From Roseibium sp. HPY-6 (GTDB lineage: Bacteria > Pseudomonadota > Alphaproteobacteria > Rhizobiales > Stappiaceae), in assembly GCF_040530035.1 (NCBI RefSeq), contig NZ_JBEWCD010000002.1, positions 2,525,793-2,589,792 on the forward strand: 64,000 bases of DNA, in the 5' to 3' direction. The position numbers and the translations under genes were made by a program. This document shows, piece after piece, positions 16,781 through 25,176 of this stretch; positions within the stretch are counted from its first letter, which is position 1, and every line of letters begins with the position of its first letter. The notes beneath the pieces are model-generated. The model searched no databases. It was not told where the DNA came from and saw only the letters and a list, made by a program, of their open reading frames with translations.

Positions 16781-18046
16781 ATGAGGCGAGTTGTCGTAAC
16801 TGGGTTGGGCATGGTGTCGCCGCTGGGCGGTAACGTCGATGTCACTTGGAAGAAGATCCTCGAAGGCAAAAGCGGGGCCAATAAGGTCACGAATTTCAAG
16901 GTTGATGATCTGGCTTGCCAGATTGCCTGCCAGATACCGCGCGATGCGGGCGAGGAAGGGGCGTTCAATCCGGATGACTGGATGGATGTCAAGGAACAGC
17001 GCAAGGTCGACGACTTTATTGTCTACGCCATGGCCGCTGCCGATCAGGCAATGGCTGACTCCGGCTTTAAGGCCGAAACTTACGAGCAACAGGCGCGTTC
17101 GGGTGTACTGATCGGATCCGGCATCGGTGGTCTTCAGGGCATCGAGCAAGGAGCGCACCTGCTGGCCGAAAAGGGGCCCAGGCGCGTCAGCCCGTTCTTC
17201 ATCCCAGGCCGGCTGATCAATCTTGCCGGTGGTTACGTCTCCATTCGTCACGGTCTCAAAGGCCCGAACCATGCGGTCGTGACCGCGTGTTCGACAGGTG
17301 CGCACGCAATCGGGGACGCGTCCCGTCTGATTGCCTTCGGCGATGCTGACGTCATGGTCGCCGGCGGCGCTGAATCTCCGGTGTGCCGTCTTGCCATCGC
17401 AGGGTTTGCAGCTTGCCGCGCATTGTCCACAGGCTTCAACGACGCGCCTGAAAAAGGCTCACGCCCTTATGACATTGCCCGTGACGGGTTCGTCATGGGT
17501 GAAGGCGCAGGTGTCGTGGTTCTGGAAGAGTACGAGCACGCCGTGCAACGCGGTGCCAGGATCTACGCCGAAGTGATCGGATACGGACTTTCAGGAGATG
17601 CCTATCACATCACGGCACCGTCGTCAGATGGTGACGGTGCGTATAGGTGTATGGAAGCGGCTCTGAAACGCGCCAATATCACGCCCGCCGAGATCGACTA
17701 CGTCAACGCGCACGGAACGTCGACACCGCTGGGTGACGAAATCGAACTTGGCGCCGTCGCCAGATTGGCCGGTGAGCATGCGGCGAACCTGACCATGTCT
17801 TCGACAAAGTCTTCTATTGGCCATCTCTTGGGCGCAGCGGGAGCCGTGGAGGCAATTTTCTCCGTCCTTGCCATTCGGGACAGCATGGCGCCACCGACCA
17901 TCAATCTGGACAATCCGTCCGTTGAGACCGAGATCGACCTGGTTCCGCACAAACCGAAAGCACTGGACGTGAATGTGGCCTTGTCGAACTCGTTTGGCTT
18001 CGGCGGCACAAATGCATCTCTCGTTTTCCGTAAAGTTGCCGCATAG
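16781..18046 (+). CDS. fabF: 3-oxoacyl-ACP synthase II
   Basis: FabF (KAS II) condenses malonyl-ACP with acyl-ACP. The Cys-His-His triad is visible: TACSTGAHA near residue 169, VNAHGTSTPLGD near residue 309, and SSIGHLLGAAGA near residue 346. The 421-residue length and the start MRRVVVTGLGMVSPLGG are standard. There is no obvious strong ribosome site (AGGTGT). Confidence 0.97.
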   Translation: MRRVVVTGLGMVSPLGGNVDVTWKKILEGKSGANKVTNFKVDDLACQIACQIPRDAGEEGAFNPDDWMDVKEQRKVDDFIVYAMAAADQAMADSGFKAETYEQQARSGVLIGSGIGGLQGIEQGAHLLAEKGPRRVSPFFIPGRLINLAGGYVSIRHGLKGPNHAVVTACSTGAHAIGDASRLIAFGDADVMVAGGAESPVCRLAIAGFAACRALSTGFNDAPEKGSRPYDIARDGFVMGEGAGVVVLEEYEHAVQRGARIYAEVIGYGLSGDAYHITAPSSDGDGAYRCMEAALKRANITPAEIDYVNAHGTSTPLGDEIELGAVARLAGEHAANLTMSSTKSSIGHLLGAAGAVEAIFSVLAIRDSMAPPTINLDNPSVETEIDLVPHKPKALDVNVALSNSFGFGGTNASLVFRKVAA

Positions 18047-18120
18047 CCCTTTCAAATTCTCTCGAGCCGGCCTGATTCTTGACTCCCGGCTTGAGACATT
18101 GATTTTGAAAAATGGTCCGC

Positions 18121-18149
18121 TTGAGCCCATGTCAAGTTTCCGGGCTCAA
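18121..18149 (+). repeat. 8-bp inverted repeat upstream of mltG
   Basis: TTGAGCCC (18121-18128) and GGGCTCAA (18142-18149) are perfectly complementary around a 13-nt loop, ending 20 nt before the mltG start. No T-run follows. It could be an operator or an RNA hairpin that modulates mltG. Confidence 0.5.
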
Positions 18150-18169
18150 TCTTGGAGGTGTGACCCGAT

Positions 18170-19306
18170 ATGCGCATAAAGCCGAAAAGCCCGCGTGAAG
18201 CTCTGCAACCCGAGCCGGCACCGGCACCACCGCAGCGCTCCAGGCATGTGCGCAATCCCCTTGTGATTTTGAGCAATCTGATCATCACACTTGCTGTGTT
18301 TGGCCTCGCCGCAGTTGGCGGCGCGCTCTATTTCGGCAAACAGAAATTCGAAGAGCCCGGTCCTTTGACAGAGGAAGCGACGGTCGTGATCGCGTCCGGA
18401 TCAGGCCTTTCAGGCATTACGAACAGGCTCGCCGGAAGAGGCGTGATCAACGACAGCATGTTTGACGAATGGGTCTTCAATTTGGGGATCCGCTTCTACA
18501 AAAATGCGACGGACCTGAAAGCGGGTGAATACGCTTTCGCACCGGGCGTCTCCATGCAAGAGATCATGAAAGACCTCGTTGAGGGCAACGCGGTCACGCA
18601 TTCCGTAACCATTCCGGAAGGATGGACCACGGCACAAATCATTGCCCGTGTGCGGGAGCATCCAATACTTGTCGGTGAAATCACAGAGGTGCCGGAAGAA
18701 GGCGACCTGCTGCCGCAAACATACACCTTTGCACGTGGAACGAGCCGCCAGGACGTTCTTGAGCAGATGAAAAAGGCGCAGGAACGCCTGCTGGCTGAGA
18801 TCTGGGAAAGACGGACTGACGATCTTCCGGTGGCAACGCCGGAAGAACTGGTCGTATTGGCATCCATCGTTGAAAAGGAAACAGCGCTCGCTGATGAACG
18901 CCCTCGCGTTGCAGGTGTTTTCGTCAACCGGCTGAACAAGAGCATGCGCCTGCAGTCTGACCCGACCATCCTCTATGGTCTCTATGGCGGTGAAGCTTGG
19001 TTGAAAGACCGCTCCGGCATCAAGCAGTCCGAAATAAATGCTGAAAACAAATACAACACCTATCAGATAGATGGGCTGCCTCCCGGACCGATCGGTAATC
19101 CCGGACGGGCCGCCATGGAGGCGGTCGCCAATCCGTCGCGAACACAGGATCTCTTCTTTGTTGCGGACGGGACCGGTGGTCACGTATTTGCCGAAACATA
19201 CGAACAGCATCAGGAAAACGTTCGCAAATGGCGCCAGATCGAACGCCAGCGTAGGCAGGCTGAACAACAGCAACAGCAGGAAACGCAACCGGCGACATCC
19301 AATTGA
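18170..19306 (+). CDS. mltG: endolytic transglycosylase MltG
   Basis: MltG cleaves nascent glycan strands and helps set their length. The 378-residue protein has a cytoplasmic N-terminus with Pro-rich sequence, one membrane helix at about residues 27-50, and the periplasmic YceG domain. The catalytic Glu lies in VLASIVEKET, and the other signatures are FVNRLNKSMRLQSDPT and NTYQIDGLPPGPIGNPG. The C-terminal end is Gln-rich. It follows fabF, an arrangement common in Rhizobiales. Confidence 0.95.
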   Translation: MRIKPKSPREALQPEPAPAPPQRSRHVRNPLVILSNLIITLAVFGLAAVGGALYFGKQKFEEPGPLTEEATVVIASGSGLSGITNRLAGRGVINDSMFDEWVFNLGIRFYKNATDLKAGEYAFAPGVSMQEIMKDLVEGNAVTHSVTIPEGWTTAQIIARVREHPILVGEITEVPEEGDLLPQTYTFARGTSRQDVLEQMKKAQERLLAEIWERRTDDLPVATPEELVVLASIVEKETALADERPRVAGVFVNRLNKSMRLQSDPTILYGLYGGEAWLKDRSGIKQSEINAENKYNTYQIDGLPPGPIGNPGRAAMEAVANPSRTQDLFFVADGTGGHVFAETYEQHQENVRKWRQIERQRRQAEQQQQQETQPATSN

Positions 19307-19375
19307 CGGGCGTCAGACACAACAAAGCCGATAAACCCGAAAGAGGGACGGCCCGGTAAACTTCCGGAGGGGCAC

Positions 19376-20269
19376 ATGGCACTTGCCAGCATGACAGGGT
19401 TTGCGCGGTCCCTCGGGGAAAGCGGACCGGTTCGATGGACCTGGGAATTGAGGTCGGTCAATGGGAAGTCTCTCGACCTGCGCATCCGCATTCCCACTGG
19501 TCTTGAAACGCTAGAACCGCAGATCAGAGAGCGCTGCGGCAAGGTTCTAAGGCGCGGCAATGTGACGATCGGTCTTGCGATGCAACGAGACCAATCCGAA
19601 CAGCAGCTTCAAGTGAATGAATCGGCCCTGGACGCAGTACTGTCCACGATCGAACTTCTCAAGCAAAGGGTTCCGGACCTTGCGCCGCCCTCGCTGGATG
19701 GCATCCTGTCGCAAAAGGGTGTCTTCGAACTCAAGGAGCCGGACGACGATGAAGAGTTCCAGGCTGCGCTCCACGCCGCGCTGCTCACCACACTGGACGC
19801 CGCGCTCATCGATCTGGTCGACATGCGTCACACGGAAGGCCAGGCCATAAGTGACGTCGTCGGCGGGCAGATTGACAAGATTGCTGCCTTGACCGAGGCC
19901 GCAGAAAATCTACCCGCGCGTTTGCCCGAGGCGATCAAGGCGCGGTTGAAAAAGCAGGTCAGTGATCTTCTGGACGTTACGGACGGACAGCTTGATCCAC
20001 AACGGCTGCACCAAGAGGCCGTTATTCTGGCGACAAAGGCCGACATTCGCGAGGAACTGGACCGGTTGCATGCACATGTTGCGGCGGTAAGGGACCTGAT
20101 GAATAGCGGCGGTGCAATCGGGCGCCGGCTTGATTTCCTGGCGCAGGAATTCAACAGGGAAGCCAACACGCTGTGTTCGAAGTCAAATGACGTGGAACTG
20201 ACGGCAATTGGACTGGACTTGAAGGCCGTTATCGATCAAATGCGAGAGCAGATACAGAACCTGGAGTAA
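19376..20269 (+). CDS. YicC family endoribonuclease
   Basis: The 297-residue protein begins with the hallmark MTGFAR motif (MALASMTGFARS), followed by the YicC N-domain and the C-terminal DUF1732 (GAIGRRLDFLAQEFNREANTL). E. coli YicC has been described as an endoribonuclease acting on a small RNA. ATG 19376 has GGAGGGG upstream. It is followed after 5 nt by gmk, a pairing conserved in many proteobacteria. Confidence 0.93.
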   Translation: MALASMTGFARSLGESGPVRWTWELRSVNGKSLDLRIRIPTGLETLEPQIRERCGKVLRRGNVTIGLAMQRDQSEQQLQVNESALDAVLSTIELLKQRVPDLAPPSLDGILSQKGVFELKEPDDDEEFQAALHAALLTTLDAALIDLVDMRHTEGQAISDVVGGQIDKIAALTEAAENLPARLPEAIKARLKKQVSDLLDVTDGQLDPQRLHQEAVILATKADIREELDRLHAHVAAVRDLMNSGGAIGRRLDFLAQEFNREANTLCSKSNDVELTAIGLDLKAVIDQMREQIQNLE

Positions 20270-20274
20270 ATCTG

Positions 20275-20970
20275 ATGTCCGATGCACCAGTCAGAACCAC
20301 TGTCAGCGCGGATCAGGCGGATCAGCAGCGCCGGGGTCTGATGCTGGTGCTTTCGTCTCCTTCCGGTGCTGGAAAGTCGACGATTGCCCGCCTGCTTCTG
20401 GACAAGGAAGACAATCTCGAGCTTTCGATCTCCGTTACAACGCGGCCGCGACGATCCAGCGAAGTCGATGGCGTTCATTACCATTTTCTGGATCCCAAAC
20501 GTTTCGAGCAGATGCGTGAGCACGACGAACTTCTCGAATGGGCGGAAGTTCACGGAAACTACTACGCAACCCCGAGGGGGCCGGTCGAGAATGCGATTGA
20601 GAATGGCCGCGACATCCTTTTCGATATCGATATCCAGGGCACGTTCCAGCTTTATGAGAAGATGCGTTCCGACGTGGTCTCGGTGTTCATCCTGCCGCCT
20701 TCAATCGCGGAAATGAAATCGCGCCTGTTTCGGCGCGCGGAAGATGCCGACGAAATCATTGCCAAACGCATGAAGACAGCAGTCGGCGAAATGCGGCATT
20801 GGTCCGAATATGATTATGTCGTAGTCAACGACGATCTGGAGCGCGCATACGAAAACGTTCGCGCGATCTTGAAAGCCGAACGCCTGAAGCAATTCCGGTC
20901 GCCAAAAATCGGACCTCTTATCCAGGGCATGGTTGACGATTTGGAAAACGAGCTGGACGAAAAGAACTGA
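20275..20970 (+). CDS. gmk: guanylate kinase
   Basis: Guanylate kinase phosphorylates GMP to GDP. The P-loop SSPSGAGKST lies near residue 25, and the GMP-binding segment SVTTRPRR follows. The lid region and the FDIDIQG motif are present. The length is 231 aa, with a 20-residue N-terminal extension before the conserved LMLVLSSPSG. ATG 20275 lies 5 nt after yicC, so the two are cotranscribed. Confidence 0.96.
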   Translation: MSDAPVRTTVSADQADQQRRGLMLVLSSPSGAGKSTIARLLLDKEDNLELSISVTTRPRRSSEVDGVHYHFLDPKRFEQMREHDELLEWAEVHGNYYATPRGPVENAIENGRDILFDIDIQGTFQLYEKMRSDVVSVFILPPSIAEMKSRLFRRAEDADEIIAKRMKTAVGEMRHWSEYDYVVVNDDLERAYENVRAILKAERLKQFRSPKIGPLIQGMVDDLENELDEKN

Positions 20971-21006
20971 TCGAGCGGTTTTTGCGTGCGAGAGATAATT
21001 GTTGTT

Positions 21007-21912
21007 TTACAATGTCTTCAAACCCGCATCCGTCAATTCATAGCGAGACCTGAACATCCCGACGAGCCGCCGCTTCAGTTCCGAAAGCTGCGGATGGAGC
21101 CTGAGCCTTTCGTGAAAGCTCAACCAGGACGTATTTTGGGAAAGCGGTTCGTTTGAAAGGCGCACCAGACCTTCATGTTCTCCAATCCAGTCGGGCAAAA
21201 CACCCATCGCCTCACCTGACTTCAAAAGGTTCAACAGGGCGACAGAACTGTTGACTGAAAACCGGCAGTCTATTCCGTTCAGGATGTGTTTGAGAACCTG
21301 TGCAGACTTCAGTCGCGCCCGTGCACCGCAATAGCCTGCCCACGATTGAGTGGCCCATGTACCGGGATTACGAGCCTCAGGATGCATGCGCAGATACCGG
21401 TCGGAGGCGTAAACGAAGAAATTTCTGTTACCCAGTTTTTGCGCGATCAAGTGCGAGTGACTGGGCTGGCGGTTGCCGATGGCGATATCCGCGGCGTTCC
21501 TGCTGAGGTCCCAAAATGCATCATCGGCGAAAAGCTCGATCCTCAGGCCCGTCAGGTCCGCGAGGAGCTCATCGGTTCTCCCGGACAAGAAGTGGAGTCC
21601 CCATTCGCCGAGCGTAATTGTGCATACCTGGAGAGGTGCTGCCGTCTTTTCAAGTTCGACAGATCGCCTGAAATTCGAAGCGCTGCGCGCCAAAGACTGA
21701 GCCTCTGCAACAAGACGCTTGCCCTGGTCGGTGAGCTCGAACCCGGTCTGACGCCGGTCGAAAAGGCGCAGCTCCAGTTGTTGCTCGAGTCGCGATATCT
21801 GCCTGCCCAGAGTCGGTTGGGAGACGTCGAGTTCCCGGGCCGCACCGCTCAGGCTTCCATGCTCCACAACACACAAAAAGGCGCGAATTGCATTCCAGTC
21901 AAAGTTATTCAT
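21007..21912 (-). CDS. LysR family transcriptional regulator
   Basis: The 301-residue protein has the N-terminal winged helix of LysR regulators (IRAFLCVVEHGSLSGAARELD, residues about 9-29, given only for location, and SQPTLGRQISRLEQQL). An effector-binding domain follows from about residue 90. Motifs such as DIAIGN and the late GVLPDWIGE resemble the subgroup of proteobacterial LysR proteins that act on nearby small operons. ATG 21912 lies 2 nt from an 18-bp palindrome, so it is likely autoregulated. It interrupts the usual gmk-rsmA neighbourhood. The effector is unknown. Confidence 0.88.
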   Translation of the reverse strand: MNNFDWNAIRAFLCVVEHGSLSGAARELDVSQPTLGRQISRLEQQLELRLFDRRQTGFELTDQGKRLVAEAQSLARSASNFRRSVELEKTAAPLQVCTITLGEWGLHFLSGRTDELLADLTGLRIELFADDAFWDLSRNAADIAIGNRQPSHSHLIAQKLGNRNFFVYASDRYLRMHPEARNPGTWATQSWAGYCGARARLKSAQVLKHILNGIDCRFSVNSSVALLNLLKSGEAMGVLPDWIGEHEGLVRLSNEPLSQNTSWLSFHERLRLHPQLSELKRRLVGMFRSRYELTDAGLKTL

Positions 21913-21914
21913 TT

Positions 21915-21932
21915 TTGAATGATATCATTCAA
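21915..21932. promoter_or_regulatory. perfect 18-bp palindrome at the LysR start
   Basis: TTGAATGATATCATTCAA is a perfect palindrome that fits the LysR consensus of a symmetric T-N11-A core. It lies 2 bp upstream of the LysR start codon and upstream of a possible divergent small gene. Occupancy would block LysR initiation. Confidence 0.65.
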
Positions 21933-21997
21933 TATAATTCAGTTACATGTCGAAAATGCGCTGTCATTTTCCTTGGCGAGTTACCAGGGAGATCATT

Positions 21998-22261
21998 TTG
22001 TTGCGCAGTTGGATCAAACACTTGTTCCGAGGGCGAGCACGCGTACCACCGGCGGCTCTCTATCTCTCAAGCGACGAGAGGCATTTGCCGAATTGGCTTC
22101 GTCGGGATCTTGTTCCGGACGAAGCACGCAATGCCGGGGAGCAGTTTCAGCACAGGGCGAAAGAACCTGGCGGCGCTGCAGACTTAAGCAACCTTGAAAG
22201 CGTTCGCGAGCGCAGCGAATCCGGCAATGTCTATTTCTTCCGCGCGCGACGTCGGTTCTAG
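21998..22261 (+). CDS. possible small basic protein divergent from LysR
   Basis: A TTG at 21998 is preceded by AGGGAG with 6 nt spacing and opens an 87-codon frame. The first 40 residues look protein-like: a basic amphipathic start ([13 protein letters not shown]), then [22 protein letters not shown], whose WLRRDL end recalls short DUF1127-like or related proteobacterial proteins. The second half is low quality and runs 78 nt into the 3' end of rsmA on the other strand. It may be a real gene, a frameshifted one, or a remnant. An in-frame ATG at 21947 is an alternative start without a clear ribosome site. Confidence 0.3.
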   Translation: MLRSWIKHLFRGRARVPPAALYLSSDERHLPNWLRRDLVPDEARNAGEQFQHRAKEPGGAADLSNLESVRERSESGNVYFFRARRRF

Positions 22262-23026
22262 GCCGGCTTGGCGGATCAGGTCTTCGGCGTTGCTCGTGAG
22301 GGACTTCAGACTTGCGCGCAGCATCTTGCGCCGTTGGCCGAATGCGGCGGCCGTCACTTTTTCAAGTGAGGCAAGATCACAGGGCACGGGCGTATCGTTG
22401 GGGGTCAGGTGCACGACGGCGGATGTCACTTTTGGGGGCGGCGTAAACGCTTTCGGGCTGATATCAAACAGGATACCCCCTTTGCAGCGCCAACCTGCAA
22501 GCACGCCAAGACGCCCGTAGGCTTTTGAACCGGGGACTGCTGTGATCCGCTCGCCGACTTCCTTCTGAAACATGAGCGTCAGTGAAGACCAAAATGGTGG
22601 CCAGTCCGGCGTGGTAATCCAGTTGAGGAGCAACTGGGTTCCAACATTATAGGGAAGGTTCGCCGCAATCCGGACCTTGTCGCCGCCGGTGAGAACCACC
22701 GGATCCAGTTGCAGTGCATCTCCTTCGATCACGTCCAGCCGCCCCGGATAATGCTCTGAAATTTCTGCAAGCGCGGGGAGACAGCGGCTGTCCTTTTCAA
22801 TTGCAACCACTTTCTTGGCACCTGCGGCAAGCAAGGCACGGGTCAGCCCGCCCGGGCCGGGGCCGATTTCCAGGACCGTGCAGTCCCTGAGGTCTCCGGC
22901 AGAACGGGCGATCCGTGACGTTAGGTTCAAATCCAGCAGAAAATTCTGTCCGAGCGACTTTTTCGCATTCAGGCCATGTGTGGAAATGACATCGCGAAGC
23001 GGGGGGAGGTCGTCAATCTGAGCCAT
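22184..23026 (-). CDS. rsmA: 16S rRNA (adenine1518/1519-N6) dimethyltransferase RsmA (KsgA)
   Basis: RsmA dimethylates two adenines in the 3' hairpin of 16S rRNA late in 30S assembly. The 280-residue protein shows KKSLGQNFL near residue 22, the SAM loop [16 protein letters not shown] near residue 51, and the catalytic [11 protein letters not shown] near residue 123. The ATG at 23026 overlaps the pdxA stop by one base (TAATG), implying translational coupling. It is the last gene of the lptF-to-rsmA operon. Confidence 0.96.
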   Translation of the reverse strand: MAQIDDLPPLRDVISTHGLNAKKSLGQNFLLDLNLTSRIARSAGDLRDCTVLEIGPGPGGLTRALLAAGAKKVVAIEKDSRCLPALAEISEHYPGRLDVIEGDALQLDPVVLTGGDKVRIAANLPYNVGTQLLLNWITTPDWPPFWSSLTLMFQKEVGERITAVPGSKAYGRLGVLAGWRCKGGILFDISPKAFTPPPKVTSAVVHLTPNDTPVPCDLASLEKVTAAAFGQRRKMLRASLKSLTSNAEDLIRQAGLEPTSRAEEIDIAGFAALANAFKVA

Positions 23027-24045
23027 TAGAGCGTTTCTGGATTCGCGAGCGCGTGTGCCAGACGCAGTGATGCAGTGAAACTGTCGATGCGCGCCTTGCC
23101 GGTGCCTGCAAGGCCATAGGCCGTTCCGTGATCGGGAGATGTTCTGACAAACGGGAGCCCGAGCGTGACGTTGACACTGTCGTCGAAACCGATTGTTTTG
23201 GCGGGTACAAGAACCTGATCGTGATACATGCCGATTGCACAATCATAAGTCTGCCGCGCAGGCGGATGGAAAAGTGTGTCTGCCGGGTGAGGGCCGGTTG
23301 CGTCAATTCCGAAGGATCGGAGTTTTTGGATTGCCGGCGCAATTATGTCCCTGTCTTCGCTCCCCATTGCTCCGTTTTCACCTGCATGCGGGTTGAGCCC
23401 GCAAACCGCAATCCTCGGCTGCGCGTATCCGAAGCGTGTCTTGAGATCATGTGCCGCTATTTGAACGGTTTCAACGATAAGGTCTTCGCTCAGACTATCC
23501 GGCACATCTTTAAGCGGGATGTGAATTGTTACGGGGATCACCATCAGGTCGGGACCGGCGATCATCATGATGGGCTTCGCAGGCTTGTCTGGCCAGTGTT
23601 GAGCCGCAAGCGCCCCCAGGAACTCTGTGTGGCCTGGAAACGAAAAGCCGGTCTTGTAGAGTGCCGCCTTGTTGATCGGGTTGGTTACAAGACTTGACGC
23701 TATCCCGTCTTTGACATCCTCAACACACTGCTCGATGGACGAGACAACGCTACCGGCTGTATCTTCCTGCTCGATCGCTGGTTTGTCGGAAAGCTGGGAC
23801 CCCGTCTGAACCACGGGCAGGGACTTGCGAAACACAGACGGGGCTTCTTCCGGCGCACAGACCTCGAGCGGGACCTTGCGCCCGATGGTTTTCGCCCGCT
23901 GCCGCAGAAGCGACACGTCGGCTCGAATGTAAAACGGCGGCAGCTTGAGCGGTTTTCTGTCGGCCCAGGCAAGCAATGCGAGTTCCGGACCGATCCCGGC
24001 AGGTTCTCCCATACTTACCGCGACTGGCTTTTTTTTGGCGTCCAT
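23026..24045 (-). CDS. pdxA: 4-hydroxythreonine-4-phosphate dehydrogenase
   Basis: PdxA works in the DXP-dependent pathway to pyridoxal phosphate. The 339-residue sequence starts with the family motif [12 protein letters not shown]. It also has [30 protein letters not shown] and [11 protein letters not shown], which include the metal-binding histidines. ATG 24045 lies 5 nt after the surA stop. The surA-pdxA-rsmA order is widely conserved in proteobacteria. Confidence 0.96.
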   Translation of the reverse strand: MDAKKKPVAVSMGEPAGIGPELALLAWADRKPLKLPPFYIRADVSLLRQRAKTIGRKVPLEVCAPEEAPSVFRKSLPVVQTGSQLSDKPAIEQEDTAGSVVSSIEQCVEDVKDGIASSLVTNPINKAALYKTGFSFPGHTEFLGALAAQHWPDKPAKPIMMIAGPDLMVIPVTIHIPLKDVPDSLSEDLIVETVQIAAHDLKTRFGYAQPRIAVCGLNPHAGENGAMGSEDRDIIAPAIQKLRSFGIDATGPHPADTLFHPPARQTYDCAIGMYHDQVLVPAKTIGFDDSVNVTLGLPFVRTSPDHGTAYGLAGTGKARIDSFTASLRLAHALANPETL

Positions 24046-24050
24046 CCGTA

Positions 24051-24971
24051 TCAGCGGTGGATGATCGTTGCTCGGCGACGAACATCCATGAGATACCTGC
24101 GGGACTGGCTTTCGCCTTCCTTCGCGCGCAGTTCATTCTCCAGTTCCGCACGTACGGCGATGTCCGAGGCGATCTCCCGTTTTCCGCAAATCGCAATCAT
24201 CTCGAACCCGACAGGTGTCGCCGACGGTTTGGTCAGGCTGCCGGGTGACAAGGAGTTGATCTCTTCGCGCACATTTTCCGGAAGCTCCGTTTCCAGACGG
24301 CGACCGATCGGCTGCACCACAACTTCACTGTACTGGCCCAATATCGTTCCGGCATCATCACAACTGTTGAAAGCGGAGCGGATCTTGTTGCTCTCTTGCC
24401 TGCGCTTTGATTTGAAGCCGCCGGAAGAGTTTTTCGGAACAACCACGATCACGCGTTTGAGATCATATTCGACCGATTTTTGCCGCTCTGCTTCATCTTT
24501 TTTCTGAAGCGCGGCGATGATGTCGGACTCGTCAACTTCGATCTGACCCCTGAACCGTCTTTGCAGCAGCTGGTTCCAGGCAAGCTGCGCTTTCAGCCTG
24601 GCTTTCAGGGTCTCTGGCTTGACGCCGCCACTGCGCAACGCTTTCGAAAGCTGGGAAGGGGACATTTTCACGTTGCGGGCGATGTTGTTAAACGCGTTGT
24701 CGACCTGGGACGGGGCGATGTCGATCCCCATCCTGTCTGCCTCGGCAAGCTTCACCTGGTCGTCGATCAGTTCCTGCTCAGCCTGCCGTCTGGCAACTGA
24801 TGCAGGTTTTCGCTGTGTGAGCGTGATCAGGCGCGCTCGCTGGTTAATGTCGTAGTCCGTGATTGGAACGTCATTGACGGTAACCTTGATGGCCGCATGA
24901 GAAGGTGTCGTTACCGGCGCGGCAAACGCCAGAACCAGGCCCAAAATTAACGGGACGAAACGCAGTCGCAT
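24051..24971 (-). CDS. surA: SurA-type periplasmic chaperone
   Basis: The 306-residue exported protein has a signal peptide ending near SHA (residue 26), then the SurA N-domain (IKVTVNDVPITDYDINQRARLI and following helices). E. coli SurA has two parvulin PPIase domains. Here only one weak parvulin-like segment follows (around SVEYDLKRVIVVVP), so chaperone activity is more likely than isomerase activity. This shorter architecture is usual in Rhizobiales. It assists outer-membrane proteins such as LptD, encoded just upstream. Confidence 0.85.
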   Translation of the reverse strand: MRLRFVPLILGLVLAFAAPVTTPSHAAIKVTVNDVPITDYDINQRARLITLTQRKPASVARRQAEQELIDDQVKLAEADRMGIDIAPSQVDNAFNNIARNVKMSPSQLSKALRSGGVKPETLKARLKAQLAWNQLLQRRFRGQIEVDESDIIAALQKKDEAERQKSVEYDLKRVIVVVPKNSSGGFKSKRRQESNKIRSAFNSCDDAGTILGQYSEVVVQPIGRRLETELPENVREEINSLSPGSLTKPSATPVGFEMIAICGKREIASDIAVRAELENELRAKEGESQSRRYLMDVRRRATIIHR

Positions 24972-25176
24972 TGTTCAACCATCCGTGCTGGCGAGAAGCC
25001 AAACCGAAGTTAGTGTTCTTGTGGTACGCTTTCTCGCATATCGCGATCACAAATTCAAAATATTACCGGCATGATGCTCAAATTGATGGCAGTAAAATGT
25101 CTCACGAAACATTGTGTACACATAATATCGTGAACGGCCTGTTTGAATTCTGGCAATCGAGAGCCGGAAACTTCTA

